A stretch of 64,000 bases of DNA. It comes from Suillus spraguei. Taxonomy: Eukaryota; Basidiomycota; Agaricomycetes; Boletales; Suillaceae. Positions 10,910 through 23,405 of the stretch are shown here, one piece after another. The position numbers and the translations under genes are program-made. Position 1 is the stretch's first letter, and each line of letters opens with the position of its first letter. The DNA lies in contig JABCPU010000053.1 of NCBI GenBank assembly GCA_016800925.1, positions 124,001 through 188,000 on the forward strand, read 5' to 3'. The notes under the pieces are model-generated. The model saw only the letters and a list, made by a program, of their open reading frames with translations. It was not told the DNA's origin and ran no database searches.

Positions 10910-13900
10910 CTATCGGACATCCACCATTGACCTTCGCCATCTTGAGGTCAATTCATCGACCTTCAGTAGTACCCCTGCTGCAGCTCTACGCAGTCGGACC
11001 TCATGCACTCCCCCGCCACCTTCTACCAGGGTGCCCTTCTCAAGTAGCTCAAAAATCTTCCCAGCCCACTCTCCAGCACCCAACAGTAGTGCAGTGTGCT
11101 CAAGACCGAGCGATCGGCCCCCATCGAGCTCGAGACAACCGTCCAGGACAATTAAGGAAAGTTCAAGAGCAGCTGTGAGCACCGAAGCTTCTTTGCCCCG
11201 GGCTTCGCCAGTTAGTCCACTCGAGCCCGTGTCTTCGCTGATGGCCTTTGAGATCGGTCGAGTTCCCAAGGTGACCGCAAGCTCCAGCGCACCTGGAGCA
11301 ATAATAGACAACCATTGCGGAGCGTTCTGCGCTGCATGCACCAGCAACGCCAGACAGCCCATAAATTGTGACAGAACAACAGGGTTGAGGACAAGACCTG
11401 TGCCAGCACCGTGATACCGATATAGAGTATCACGGTGCACTGTTCTCTCCTCGCGTGTCTGCTCACTGCGGAGGAATGCCCAGAAGCGGTTGATAAATGG
11501 CATGATGAAGTATTCGGCTGCGACGTCTATGAATGCAGTTCGATGGGGCTGCGAATTTTGGCCTGGTAAGAGAGCTCGACTTTGCCTTTCTGCAGATGAC
11601 ACTTCAGCGATTTTAGGAGATTTCCGTATGCGCAACTGTCGTTCTCGTACAAACTCCGGCACTTTGTCAGCGGTAGCTTCCTTTCCTCTGTCAATCGCTG
11701 CTCGTGTGACACCCTCAAGCAAGCCTTCAACAGTTCCATTGGCTTGGCCATCGGCAGTGAGATATTTCTGATGAAGGGTAGGAGGTAGAGTTTTGCTAGG
11801 AAATGCAGTGCGTTGATTATTAAGAGGCTGCAAGCTTGCAGAATGGATGGGGAGCGATGCTAGTTCTCGTGCTCCAAGCACAAGGGCGTTGAGTATTACA
11901 AAGCGTTGCTCTGTAGAATACTGATTGCTGAAGAATTCTTCGATGATGCACCTGTGGGGAATTTCATCGTACCTATTTGGTGACCCTAGCTTGTAATGAA
12001 ACTTACGAGGCGGAGACTCGAGGACAGCACGCTACAAGAGCATCGACGATACGCTGACGCTTGTTCTCGAAGCCGTCAAGCTCGAAGTTATTGTTCAGCG
12101 AAGTGAATCCATAAACCAAATTAGCAGCGTTTTCCTCTGCAGCCGTCAGTTGTTGAAGTCTGTAACATCATGGCGAACCCACCAAGTTCAGTCCCATAAT
12201 CCCTCTTTTTCCTGATGAGCTCTTCGGCAACGTCAAGTGCCATCTCAATTTTGTCGGCTTCCTGACTCTCTTCGCCGGGTTTCACTCTCGCGTTCCGCAC
12301 CATCTCGCCTAGCTGTGCAAGGTACACAGGCCGTGAAATTTTCTTGACTCCAACACGTAAAGTGGGATCTTTCTCCATTTCGTCGAACTCAGAGGGCGTG
12401 GGTGACGCGGAGCGGGAGGAGGTTGGCGATGCGTAGCCGGTAAGTGAGTCGTCTGAGTCGTAACGGGTCGTGACACTAGCCTCTGTGAGCTTCAACGCTG
12501 ATATTCTGGCATCATCCAGGATACCAGTAGTGATAATCTCTTCTGTTGGGGTACTCTCCTCCACGGTTGGCTCCAAATCATCGCCTGTGCAAGGGTCAAA
12601 ATCAATGTCTCGAGCCGTACAAAGTGCTCTTAGATCTCTAGCCCATGGTTTTCCGTCGGCATCTCCATCCCAATCTCCGAAATTCAAATTCTTTCCTGCA
12701 CGCGTTGCAACGACTTCAGCTGCCAGCATCCCACATCGGCGGATGTTATTGTCCAGATGACTGATATATTGTCCAACTGCAGTGACGAAGCTAGGCGAAA
12801 GCGCAGTTGATACCACATAGTCTGATTGACAAGGGAAGTATGATACGATGAGAAGTAGCAGTGATGTAACATCTAATCCACGTTGATTGATCAATCACCA
12901 AAGTTGACTTTATATCAAGATAAGCTCACAATAATGCCGCGACAGCAGTGAGTGCTTGACGTGCTCTGGAGCGCACCATATTTCCAAAGTACGTGATAAT
13001 AAAGCCTGGAGCGCTAAAAGCACCATGATTGACATGCATTTACGAAATTTTAATTAGAATACCAACCTTCAGAGTTCATTGGGCCTGTTTTTGCACCGGC
13101 TGCCCAGCTGACGAAAATTCTGGCATGGCTCTCTTTCCAATTGCGGGATAACATAACGCCTAATACCCCATCCCACACATCTGATTCTGGCTGGAGAGTT
13201 CCAAAAATGGCATGAAGCAATAAGGATTCTTGCACCACAATGCCTCTATCTTGAGACATGACGCCTAGGTTACTAGGTAACTGCGCCAGGGAAGAACACA
13301 ACGACGCGAATATGGCCTGTTGGGCAACCGTGGATGGGAGAGAAATCAGTATATTCGTCCAGAAATTGGAGTAGCTGTGGTCATCGTCCTGTCTAAACTT
13401 CACGCGGATCGTGGCTAGCGTTGAACGAAAGAAAGATGGTTGGGACTGGGGTACGAATGATGAGGATGGAAACACGCCGACATTCACGAGTTTCATTAAA
13501 AGTTGTGTGATAGATGTTATCCCGTCTGAACATACGTCACGTGTATATCAGATATAAAATGAATAAACACACCCTGCGATGGTGAACGGGAGAGAGTGAA
13601 TATTAAACGCTCCGAGTCGCTGCCAAAGCGGTCGAAGTAGGTCGCCAGCTCAAGCTCTGGGGTAATTCTCGCGTGCCAACTGCATTGGCAACTTTTGATG
13701 GGACTGCGAAAGCGTTTCTGAGGCAATCATCCCATCTGACTGACTTCCTAGCTGGTAGATCGTTGCCAGCGAAAGCAGCGGTATGAAGTCTGTCAATAGG
13801 ATACTGAATCGACAACTTAACTAACAATCTAATAGATCCTTCTGTGAGCGTTGAAGAGAGTAATGTGGAATAAGCACAGAGCACCACATCCCCTGCAGCA

Positions 13901-14277
13901 GGTAGCGCAAAAGAAAACGAGTCGGGGCAAAAATATTGATCGGCGAGGGGAAGATGACCTTCATCAGCAAGGACTGTCGACCACGTTGGTAGAACGTGCT
14001 CAATTAACACTCTTTGAAGTGAAGGAAAGGTTTTTGCAATGTCAAGGACTCGCGATCCTTGGAGCGGGTGGAGGTTGAACCGGCGACATTGTGGTGGAAG
14101 GAGGCCTATGTAGTCCAAAGGGCGAGAAAGTAAAGATAACAGAATGTAAAGGTCAGCTATAGGAGACTGTAGGCCATCGACCACAGATTTTATCTGTGCG
14201 AGGGTGTTGTCCTCCATAAAATAAGTCATCATGTCACACTGATACGCCACTCCATGTCCAAAATTATAATTTCCCAC
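10910..14277 (-). CDS. TEL2/TELO2-like telomere length regulation protein (TTT complex)
   Basis: A long alpha-helical repeat protein in at least six exons. The N-terminal part has VVDGLQSPIADLYILLSLL, the landmark DYIGLLPPQCRR and QYFCPDSFSFALPAAG. The central part has SYVVSTALSP-like helices and RRCGMLAAEVVATRAGKNLNFGDWD, a hallmark of Tel2. An acidic Ser-rich linker follows (about 12380-12600), then the C-terminal domain with ISRPVYLAQLGEMVRNARV, AAEYFIMPFINRFWAFLR and LSQFMGCLALLVHAAQN. Tel2 joins Tti1 and Tti2 and, with Hsp90 and R2TP, matures the PI3K-like kinases TOR, ATM and ATR. The C-terminus is converted to MVDVR then stop at 10910. The start at 14277 is the first ATG of the longest frame. 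No frame breaks were noticed, but the exon joins in the linker are approximate. Confidence 0.88.
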
Positions 14278-14464
14278 ACCTCTGGTCTAAATCTAGGTCC
14301 TAAGTGTGCTCATTGTGTACCATTGGTGGTTGATTGGTGGGATCTCACTCGACGTAATCGTCCTCAAAGAGGCCAAAGTGACTGCAGGCTTATGCGCGAG
14401 GGTGTGGTAAATTTAGGAATAACCTCCTGAGTGAGACCTGGAACTGTGAAAATAAGCAGCCTAC

Positions 14465-15864
14465 TCAAGCCTTTTCATCGCCCTCTATAGCATTTTTCAT
14501 ACTTTTCCATACATCCTCTCCTTCCTGCTCATCCTCATTCACGGGCAAAGTATCTTGCTCTTGGTCCCAAACAACAACCGTCGGTATCGTTGTCATGAAA
14601 ACGCGCTCCAAAACTGTGCCCTTCTTGTCAAGGTGCTGCCCAACTTTATCAGGAAATTGGACGATGCTGTGTATGCGCATATAACGATCTATCGATGCCG
14701 AAGCTAAGTGAGTTGCGGATGCAGCCAGTGAGATGGCAGTGCCTGATAGGCCTGGATACCAAAAAATCAGTCGACGAGAATTAAAAAGGTTTCAAAAGAA
14801 CAGACCTTTGTACCCATATAAGATACTCCCACTTCGTAAATCAACTGCGTACACGTTTGAGCCGTAGTCAGAGATGAAGGTCTCACTGATCATTAGTGGT
14901 CAGTAAAGCAAACCAGAATGTCGATTAAAGAAACACACTGTTCTGAGGATCCCTTCTCTACTGTTTTAACGCCACCAACCTTCCCTATTCCCTTAAACAC
15001 AGCGACAGGCCGTCGCCCAGCACGAGTGTCGTAACGACGCATATCACCGAGAAGCGTGCCTGCAAGAAGATGCTGTTGGCTCGCAGACGTTGAAGGTGAG
15101 AGGTACGTTAAACATGTATTGTGAACGGGTTGACGCAGTCCAAGGAAATCATTTGGGACATTTTTGGCGCGCCAAACTTCCCCAGGAAAGAGTGTATCGC
15201 TTTGTTTTCGCTTTTTGCCGTTAGCTAGTGGACCCTTTGGTGGACTTTCGGATGGGAGATCAAATGCGCGCTCTGTGTCCCAGAGAGATACCTCTACCTC
15301 GTCGCCTCCATACGCAAATGTTTGACGGTCATGTGAGAGACGCCAGTCACATAGTCGAGACGGTAAGGCCGCAAGTTTATGGCTGACTCCACTGTTATCG
15401 TCCTTCAAAATCGACATTAGCAGGGCGCCGTTAGTAGTACAGGAGAATACGGAGCTTCGCTGCTTCAGAACCATCAAGCAAACAGCCAGAATAGAAGTGC
15501 TCACCTGCCCGAAGCAGCAAGACCGATGAAAGACTGATCACTTTTGATTCGAGTTTCCTTCCACTCTTGAACTAACTCAAGTTGATCATCTTCCTTCAAA
15601 GAAAAAATCGAAACCGCTCCATTAGCATGAGCAGCTGATAGCTTTCTCTCAGCATTAGATGCTTTACTAATGGGAGGGGCTGTCGGAACGCACCAATGTC
15701 TTTTCCCCCGCGTGCAACGCGAGTTTTTGGATAGCTTTATTTCTGCCAGTGATAGTACCGTCATGGAGAGTTTTCAAGACTGGTTTTATTTCTTCCTGCG
15801 AAGTTGGGTTGTACCCCACCGATTTTATGTTGCCCAATTCATCACCGACGAGAAATCGAGGCAT
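14465..15864 (-). CDS. WD-repeat ribosome biogenesis protein NSA1/WDR74
   Basis: The protein starts MPRFLVGDELGNIKSV, matching the conserved first blade of Nsa1/WDR74. The start codon at 15864 is preferred over an upstream one because of this alignment. Later blades include LPSRLCDWRLSHDRQTFAYGGDEVEVSLWD, KNVPNDFLGLRQPVHNTCLTYL and LLGDMRRYDTRAGRRPVAVFKG. The C-terminus is acidic (EDEQEGEDVW) and ends KA. Nsa1 acts in the nucleolus on pre-60S particles with Rix7/NVL and exosome-linked factors. The gene is read divergently from RMD5 with only about 124 bp between start codons, so the two share a promoter. It lies head to tail with TEL2. At least five short introns are present. Confidence 0.88.
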
Positions 15865-15988
15865 TATTGGCGTGACGGTACCAGCGCGTGACGAAGTATA
15901 TCCGAAATTCTGAATGCTGTGACTAATTACTATTTTGTAAATTAGCATTTCGATAACTCACTGCCAACCGTGCCAGCAAAGCACGTTC

Positions 15989-17404
15989 ATGGACGGGCCA
16001 CTTAAAGAATTATCTAAACTCGAAAGGCTCACAGAGAGATCCAAAGGGAAAACGTCATCTATCGAGAACTCTTTGGACTCTCTTCTTCAGTCTCTCCGAG
16101 AAGTAAAGGATCGCATCAACGCAGGGAGCATTACAGAGGATACCTATGTCCTTCTAGCACAAACCGTCGAAGCAAAGAAGAAGGAAATAGACGAGAAGCA
16201 GAAGGAGGTTTACAATGGAATTGCGAGACTTGGGAAGGCCCTAGACAAGGTCTGCATTGTCCTACTAATCCTCCACGTGGGCGAACATGAGCTCACACGA
16301 CACAGAAATTCACTCAACCCCTTCCGACATATGAACCTCTATTCGCGTCGAAGGATGCGCTAGCGGCTCTTGAAAGAACTATTGCTCTGCATTTTCTGCG
16401 TACTGGACAGTTTTCAACAGCGGAGACATTTATTCAAGTCAGCAAAGGTTGGGGTGTCTGAGGCTTTACTGAAATTATTTCCAGGAGTGCAAAATGGTCA
16501 TTGAACCAGAGCAACGAACTAAGTTCCAGGACCTGCACCGCATAGTATTGGCATTAAAGAGACAAGATATAGGGCCTGCATTAGAGTGCGCCGTGTTTCA
16601 TGGCTCCGACATTACTATTTCTCATATATACTACTTCAGGTGGTCGCTGAAGAACCGCGAATTTCTCCGGAAACGATCGTCGCCACTGGAGTTCTATTTG
16701 CACCGTTCTCAATTCGTTCGTCTGCTCTTGGCAGATCCACCAGATGCGGGCCCTGCTATATCGTACGCAAATGCTACATTACGCAGCTTCTATCCAGAGC
16801 ACGCAACAGAGTTTCAGAGGCTCATGACTTCCGTTCTGTTTCTCCCAAAGGAACGCCTTCTACGGTCTCCGTACGCAGACTTAGCCTCAGACTCGGTGCA
16901 TACAGACCTCGAGCCACTTTTTGCCAAGGAATACTGCACGAATCTTGGCATGAGTCGACAGGTACCGCTGAGAGTCATAGGTGATATTGGTGGTGGAGGC
17001 GCCCTGGCCAGAATTGAGAAAGCTCGAACGGTAATGAAAGAACGCAAGAGTGAATGGAGTCAGACTGACGAGCTGCCTGTCCGTATCTTTTCTTTTGTTG
17101 AAACCAATTATGTCTGATTACATCTCCAGATCGAAATTCAGCTCGCACCAGAGAACCGGTACCATTCTATTTTCGCTTGCCCAGTATCCAAGGAACAATC
17201 TACTGAGCAGAACCCCCCGATGATGATGACATGTGGGCACGTCATAACGAAGGAAAGTTTACAAAAACTATGCAAGTCCAACGGGTATGTGTTTGTTTGT
17301 TTCGGGTTCTGGTCCACTTGACTCGTGATGGTTTCAGACGTGTCAAATGTCCATACTGCCCCACTGAATCGACGCAGGCAAATGCCCTGCAAGTTGTTTT
17401 CTAG
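15989..17404 (+). CDS. RMD5/GID2-type E3 ubiquitin ligase subunit (CTLH/GID complex)
   Basis: An N-terminal coiled coil (MDGPLKELSKLERLTERS onward) precedes a LisH-like helix (ALERTIALHFLRTGQFSTAETF) and a CTLH region (FQDLHRIVLALKRQDIGPALEW). A CRA-like part follows (EFYLHRSQFVRLLL). The C-terminus has the degenerate RING typical of Rmd5: CPVSKEQ, then TCGHVITKESLQKL, then VKCPYCPTE. Several metal ligands of a classical RING are replaced, as in the family. Rmd5/Gid2 pairs with Gid9/MAEA to form the catalytic core that degrades gluconeogenic enzymes on glucose addition. The length of about 390 residues is normal. Five or more small introns are present, one splitting GPALE from WSLKNREF. Confidence 0.9.
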
Positions 17405-17530
17405 TATGTAAGAGTACTCATTGCTTGTATTGTAATTTTCTCCGTATTTCCGCACCTCTATTTTTAGTCAGTCCTATGGAACTTGTATCATCACAAAAAG
17501 TGTGGCACGACTAAGAATAATCAACCTCCG

Positions 17531-18249
17531 TCACGTTTCAAGTTTCGGGTCGACCCAACGAGCCTGAATATGATACTGTTACTCGAACTCCTAATAGGAC
17601 ACTAACAGACTCACGGTCATCGTCAAAGTCTCTTCCCCATCCTGATCTGTGCTCTTTACTATGGTGCTCTCATCAATGGAGGGTGTATTGATAAACTTTG
17701 CGAGCTCGTCTAACTTGTTAAAGTCGATATGATACTGCTCTGCTAAGGCTTGAAGTTCTGCTTCAGACTTGACTGTTTTCCGGGACTCGAGTAATTCGCT
17801 CAGTGATGAGGCCAGTAAACGATTTCGTGTAGAATGTGACGGCAAAGCCTGCACTTCAGACTGAAGGCGAGAATGATGCATCTGCTGAACGTAGTCTGTC
17901 TGTGAGGGATCGAATGCCTTAGTAAGCGCGGCACTCAGTACTGGACGGGTTACGCACTGGTCGAATGGGCGGCACGTGGTGGTCAACGCGTACAGGACCC
18001 AGCTGGCTTAGCTTGGACATAAATTGGGGGTCTTTGGCATCGGCCTCAACCGCTAGTACAATGTTTGAACAGGTCATGAGTGCCACGGACAGCTTTGGGA
18101 TACGCACCATCAGTCTTATTTTCATATGCCAGTGGTCTTGGACGTCGTATTTCTTGAACACTATCTTGTCTCAAGGGCATACGAGAACCTGCCCATGACG
18201 ATTTTTCCTTAGGTAGCGTGCGGGCCGCTTTAGATGAAGAATTGCCCAT
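17531..18249 (-). CDS. Small conserved fungal protein, predicted N-myristoylated, function unknown
   Basis: The protein begins MGNSSSKAARTLP, a strong N-myristoylation signal (Gly2, Ser at 4-6, basic after). Four exons can be joined. The first intron (GTGCGTATCC to ACTAG) yields KTDAVEADAKDPQF. The second (GTGCGTAACC to CTCACAG, with TACTAAG as branch site) yields IRPTDYVQQMHHSRLQ. The third (GTGAGTCTGT to ATTCAG) yields a C-terminus ARWVDPKLET. That gives roughly 190 residues, mostly helical, with the conserved-looking blocks LGPVRVDHH and RNRLLASSLSELLESR. I do not recognise a named family. Acylation suggests an anchor at a membrane such as the vacuole or mitochondrial surface. It is convergent with RMD5. 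Confidence 0.65.
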
Positions 18250-19898
18250 GGTAAATCTTGAAGCATAACATGACTGAATTGATGTTTGTTTGCACTCTTC
18301 ACTCTCAGCACGCTCCTAGTCCCCGACACTCCACTGCCCTACAATATTCGAAAGCTTTTACATTTGACTCGCGTCATATGAGTGTCGTGGACTTTTGTAG
18401 AATGCGTCGGCTTTTCTGTACGCCTCGTACGTCGTTTTTAGCGGTTTCAGTGTTTGCACAGCGACTCAGCACACTATGAAATACACTGGATTCTCCATTT
18501 TGCCTCAGCGAGTCAGGGTGTTGCACCTCAATGACCTACAGTGAAAATAGCGAGGCTCACAGGACACTCTGAGGCCCACGTGTCCCTCGAACCTTCCAAC
18601 CATGGTGTGTGTTTGACTGCAAAGGAAAAGGTCGCTCACATGGTGTCTCGCACGGCGATCGGGCCTATGGTCAGAGTATTCGCTAGCAAGCTATATCGGT
18701 CGCCAGATTCAACTGGTATAACGGCCGTCAAAAATCGTTTGATTGTACACTTGGGTTCAGGATCGGATGAGTTTATTTCATGGTAGATCATGTTCCAAAA
18801 CATCCGTATCTATCCACCGTGACAGTAAAGGCAGTCGGTCAATAATTGAACACTTTGTGTTGCATTCTATATCACAGAGGTCAGACGGAGGCACGGTCCA
18901 GCTCAGGAGACTCCCGTCATGTATGGAATCAAGGCAGACGGGCTTCACGACCTGCTGATCACCAATGAAGAGACCCTAATCATTGCCTGTAATATGTAAT
19001 ATTTTCAGAAAATCTTTTCTAGCCTTTCGACCACATCACTTTTTCTTCCGAAAATTTTACCTATCGTAGATTTATATATCTTCTATGTGGATTTGATTTT
19101 GACTGATTTTTAGGATGATCTCGGAGCAAGCCCCAGAAAACTTAGGCCCTCCGTGTCACGTTTTCAGGCTTGTCGTTGATGATACCACTGTAGCACCTCA
19201 GCGCGGGAGAGCAGCTATTATCGAATTAGTTTTATAACATCTCAAGAAGGTGCCCTTCATGTCCTAGGTAAATTTTTACGACTACCTGTGCAGGATCTTT
19301 GGGGATCTGGGTGATTTGTGTTGGACAAAGGTTGCAAATTCCCGCAATTGCGTCTCTTGCAACTGCAACATCCAAGAATATTTTATGCGACTTGTGCAAA
19401 ACATCATTTCTAGGTATTCTGCATATGCCTAACTTTTTTCAAAGCCAGTTGAGCATGATGTTGAATTGTTATGAACATTTTGCACATTAGGAACCGTGGA
19501 CAATTTACGAGGAATGATAATAATTCAGTTCTCGTAGGCATTGCAAGCATGTTCGACAGGCAGACCATTATTTGTCAACATGACCCATACCTTCATCTCC
19601 CTCACACGAGTTACCTCCGGTGCGGATGCCTCAGTCATTCCACTTTGCTTATAATTATCTGCCAAGCGATGATGGAAAGGCGAGGACCAGCTATTATACC
19701 TCCACAATTGCTCTCTGTCCTCACCATTTATTACTGAAGACCTCAGACATAACTTGAACTGCCAGCGGACTTCGTGTATAATATTGTAAATATTAGCTGG
19801 CTACGGAACTCTGAAGTAACATGGGAATTAGGACAGAGATGGGTAGATTAATAACAGTAATATAGCCTTTGCAGAGGGTGTTGAACATGCAACAACAC
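18250..19898. other. Long intergenic stretch, no gene seen
   Basis: About 1.6 kb with only short overlapping frames and no splice-joined conserved protein. No repeat family, tRNA or mobile element was recognised. Confidence 0.45.
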
Positions 19899-20205
19899 CT
19901 AGCGCCTCCTTGAACTTCGACCTGTGCGTCTGCCAGAGCTACGCGAGCCACAGCATCTACAACACAGGATATCGACGATGACGTCAACTATTGTGACGAT
20001 AACCTGCAGAATAATCAGTGATACTGCCAGATTACTGAGTGAGTGACACATACCATCGTGATAGCCCCGACGATAGTCATTACAACCCCTATAACAGCGG
20101 ATATAATGGCGCTAATCCCACCGCCAACAGCTGAGAATATTGAGCCCTGTACCACAAACGATATCACTTTTCTGATGAAAAAAAAAGGCTACAATAACAT
20201 ACCAT
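19899..20205 (-). CDS. 66-residue Gly/Ile/Val-rich mini-protein with Cys/Arg-rich tail, basidiomycete type
   Basis: Three exons join cleanly. Exon 1 contributes only the ATG (20203-20205). Exon 2 (20054-20146) encodes GSIFSAVGGGISAII and a long small-residue hydrophobic helix. Exon 3 (19899-20003) encodes VIVTIVDVIVDILCCRCC followed by a Ser/Arg tail ending RRR. All introns obey GT-AG, and the total is exactly 66 codons plus stop. The pattern is a glycine/alanine-spaced hydrophobic helix, a CCRCC cluster and a basic tail. This fits a group of small hypothetical proteins that I recall as common in mushroom genomes. It suggests a membrane-embedded peptide with possible palmitoylated cysteines. 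Function is unknown. Confidence 0.68.
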
Positions 20206-20858
20206 GATGAATAATCAATAATCAGGTATGATCCACAAGTGTGTTGGATTGAGAGGCACTGATTTCTGATTGTTCTTGGCTTCGTGCCTTATATACGCTC
20301 TAATGCATGACGTATAGATCGAGGTGGAGAGTAATCGCTAGATGACATCACCGCTGCTCAATATCGGTTCTAGACCCACTGGGGGCGAGAATGGTATGCT
20401 GTGGGCTTAGCATTTCCTATTATGATGACACGTTGGAGCTCATGATAGACTCCAGACCGAGCACAGCGGACCGTCATCGGCGCAACCGGCCGCAGTCAGT
20501 TCACAAGTTCCATGAATGTTCGTACGACCCCATCTTCATCGCTGATGACGGGGTCAATGGAGTATGTCAAGAAGCTTGAGGTGTATAGCTGAGGAACCAT
20601 CCTCTTTAAACCACAACAACATAATACCCCGGTTATCCTTTTGCCAAGGAAATACTCTTTCCCTCGGCAACGGGACTCCAGGGACTTGAGAAGGCGCAGA
20701 CATAATCGTGGTTTCATCAAGCTCGCTCCCGATCAACCCCCTGATGGGTGAAGGATCACTTTAGTGGGAGAGCATATGGGAACACATTGGTGGGATTACA
20801 TAACAGCACTGTATAAACATCAAGAAAAGAAAGCAACCTAATTCTACAACAATATTTT
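20206..20858. other. Intergenic, no convincing gene
   Basis: A minus-strand frame near 20554-20736 contains an oddly protein-like stretch (RGIMLLWFKEDGSSAIHL), but it cannot be extended through plausible splice sites. It may be a gene remnant. Confidence 0.35.
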
Positions 20859-22807
20859 TTACAAAGAGCCAAGAACTTTGAACGCACCATTCGTCATCAC
20901 GCGCGCCGTCTCTCCCGTATGTACCCATGCATTTTTCTCGCCAGCCTCTCCATCAGCCGACAGTATGTTACCGATTGACGGTCCTCGGACCAAAATTTCG
21001 CCAACAGGGTCTGCACCCTTTTCGACCGCGTTGTCGTTGACACCAATGAGTTTTGCCTCAACATTAACACTTGGAGCTCCAACGTGTGCGGGTTCGACGG
21101 CTGGAGATGAGGAAGGGAGGTTCTGCAGATCAAATGCATGTGTAGCGAAGATAGGACCAGCAGCAGAGCCATGCGTATGTGTATGTATCAATGGGATAGA
21201 GAGCGCCAAGCGAGCAGGCACAAGCGCGTCAAACGGTAAAAGTCCTATAATTGGATAAACATGTACTCTTATAAGGAATGGAACAAAACATACCGCCACT
21301 GATCACAACCGCCTTCACTGTGTCAGCCATCTTTCCAAGTACGTCTTCCCGTGCGCTACTGAAGACAGTACGGTCCCATAGACTATCCCTAGTAAGAAAT
21401 CCTTCTGTGAGGCTAGCAAATTTGTGCCGCCATGCCAGGGGGAAGATGAAGAAAGACTTCTTCGCACGGTCCATCACTGACGATGCAAGTGATTGAACAT
21501 GTTCGGGCTTGAGGAAGAGGATTGTAGGAGAAGGTATCGGGAACTTGGTCGCAGAGAGGATGTCAGCTACATCCAGAGCTGGTGCACCTGTGTATATACC
21601 CTCAGATTATGATACACACACACTCGAGCTCAAACGTACCACTATCATGGAAGACACCTGTCGAAGGTAGAGTCGCAAAACTAGCGCCCTCGAAAAGAGC
21701 TGCGTATGCAATGGCACGTCCGTACGGAGTGCTCAGAGAATGACTAGAGACTATGGTGTCTAGAGTAGAGAGATTTATGGCTGCAGGGAAGAGTGCCTTG
21801 ATCGCCGTCACACCGGAGGTAAAGTTCTCGTGCGACAGCTGCACACACCGCATCTTACCCGATGGACTCTCGAAGAATGAGACGGTGTATGGGCTACCGG
21901 GCTCTGAACAGTGATCAATACAATGGGTGCATGGAACTGCAGAGACATACGGGGAGCGTTTTTGGGGGTTTGAGCCTTGCCATGAGTTTCGACATCATTC
22001 CAGGAGTATGTCGTGATCTCCGAAGCCTGAGGTGACCGATCAACCACAATAAGCTTGTGATTGTGCTCATGCGCATCGTCAGCGGCCTTCAAAACATACG
22101 GCAGAAAAGTATTGTCAGTGATGATGGCATTGGGTGGGTGCATTTCAAGGACTCGCGGGAGCAACTTGAGGGAGCTCAGAGTAATAGAAGCAATGGACTG
22201 CTCCGAGAGCGCGAGGTCAGTGATAACAAACTCTAGAATGCACACTGATTTGAACTATTTTCGAAATACGCCAAACGAGGCGATGCGCACCGATGCAATC
22301 ATTGAGCAATATCAAGACAGTTGAATCCTCTGGGACAAGCTTAGTGATCCCAGAGCCAAACGCAGAGACTCGTGCTTTCAGCTGAGCATTTGTGATCTAA
22401 ATGTGAATACAGCACCATGAGTTGTTCATTAATCATACGAGAAGTTAGTCGAACGCACTTTTGTAGACCAGAGAGTACGCGGTACATCAAATTCGGGTCT
22501 CACGAAGTCGGTCACAATATTCACGTCTTTGTCAGGTCGAACAGGGAACTGTGAGAGATTCAACGTATGTCTAACGCACAAAGTGCCCAAGTGCACGAAC
22601 CCTGCCCATGAGCCCTGTCCCATAGTTGCGGTAAATCGCGCTCTCGCCTGAATGCCTCACACGCCCAGCATCACTTTGCCGACCTAGGAGAATTGGGTGG
22701 ACGAGAGGTTGCGGTTTATAGAGGTTCTGGAGGAGAAACACAGACACCCCGATGAAGCCGAGAAGAACGGTGAGGTCGTCTGTGACCAGGTAGTCTGAGA
22801 TGGTCAT
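20859..22807 (-). CDS. Membrane-anchored acyl-CoA synthetase-like (AMP-dependent ligase) protein
   Basis: The N-terminus (MTISDYLVTDDLTVLLGF) holds one transmembrane segment, then NLYKPQPLVHPILLGRQSDAGRVRHSGESAIYRNYG. That block is characteristic of fungal long-chain acyl-CoA synthetase-like proteins. Further on are FDVPRTLWSTKV, EFVITDLALSEQSI, HENFTSGVTAIKALFP and the HSLSTPYGRAIAYAALFEGASFA block. The C-terminal part has AWRHKFASLTEGFLTRDSLWD, VKAVVISGG and GADPVGEILVRGPSIG. The classical phosphate-binding signature of the ANL superfamily is not obvious, so ligase activity may be weak or lost. The family would act on fatty acids at the ER or peroxisome surface. The protein ends ALGSL-like at 20859. 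At least six introns are present. Confidence 0.75.
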
Positions 22808-23280
22808 AGTGTATTAGTGATCGTCGGGATAGAGACTGACAGTACTGATGCTGACTACCAGAATAATTCGAGATGGAAGACAGCTGCAGGATCCAGGGGC
22901 GCCTACAAGCCGACGTGTCAGCTCCTAGTACGCTGTTGGTTTTTTCTACATTACAAATCTCGGAATCTCACGTTTGCAAACGATCATGATGTATGTCAGA
23001 CTTAGTTGGTAGCTACATAATAGCCACCAGTTAATGCTATGCTATGTAGTAAGTGACGAGCTGCTGCGGATTCGAACTCTTCGAGTCGATGCGCTGTACT
23101 AATCTTCAACTTTGTCCCTGATCAATTTCTATACAGACTGTGCAATCTCTAACAGTAGGTGACTCAGGATACACTTTACAAAGTCCACATTTCATTATGC
23201 AAGAATGTTCTTACGACGGGGTGAATATATTAAGTATTAGTCTAGAGGGGTCAGTGCACTCGTCCGTGCACGACATTGAT
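22808..23280. other. Intergenic, no gene seen
   Basis: Spacer between the divergent acyl-CoA-synthetase-like gene and the first H1 gene. It contains a T-loop-like GGATTCGAAC near 23070 but no foldable tRNA around it. Confidence 0.45.
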
Positions 23281-23281
23281 C

Positions 23282-23291
23282 GTCACGTGAC
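23282..23291. promoter_or_regulatory. CACGTG E-box palindrome upstream of the first H1 gene
   Basis: GTCACGTGAC is a perfect 10-bp palindrome about 115-125 nt before the start codon. The same CACGTGAC octamer occurs upstream of the second H1 gene. Such sites bind Cbf1/USF-type bHLH factors. Confidence 0.5.
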
Positions 23292-23405
23292 ATATGTCAT
23301 AACTTCATTCCCCCTCTTCAACCGTCTCTTTCACCTCATCTGCGTGTATTTTTAAGCAGTGTAATACTCCGTCACAGTCTAATTTTGCGTTCGCAACTTG
23401 TAGCA

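Noticed and set aside
10860..11414. 184-residue plus-strand frame overlapping the TEL2 3' end
   Set aside because: It is Ser/Pro-rich antisense of the conserved Tel2 C-terminal domain.
20496..20736. Protein-like minus-strand frames suggesting a lost gene
   Set aside because: They are too short, cannot be joined by splice sites, and match no family I can name.
23040..23125. Possible tRNA gene (GGATTCGAAC T-loop-like)
   Set aside because: Flanking bases do not form an acceptor stem, anticodon arm or D arm on either strand.
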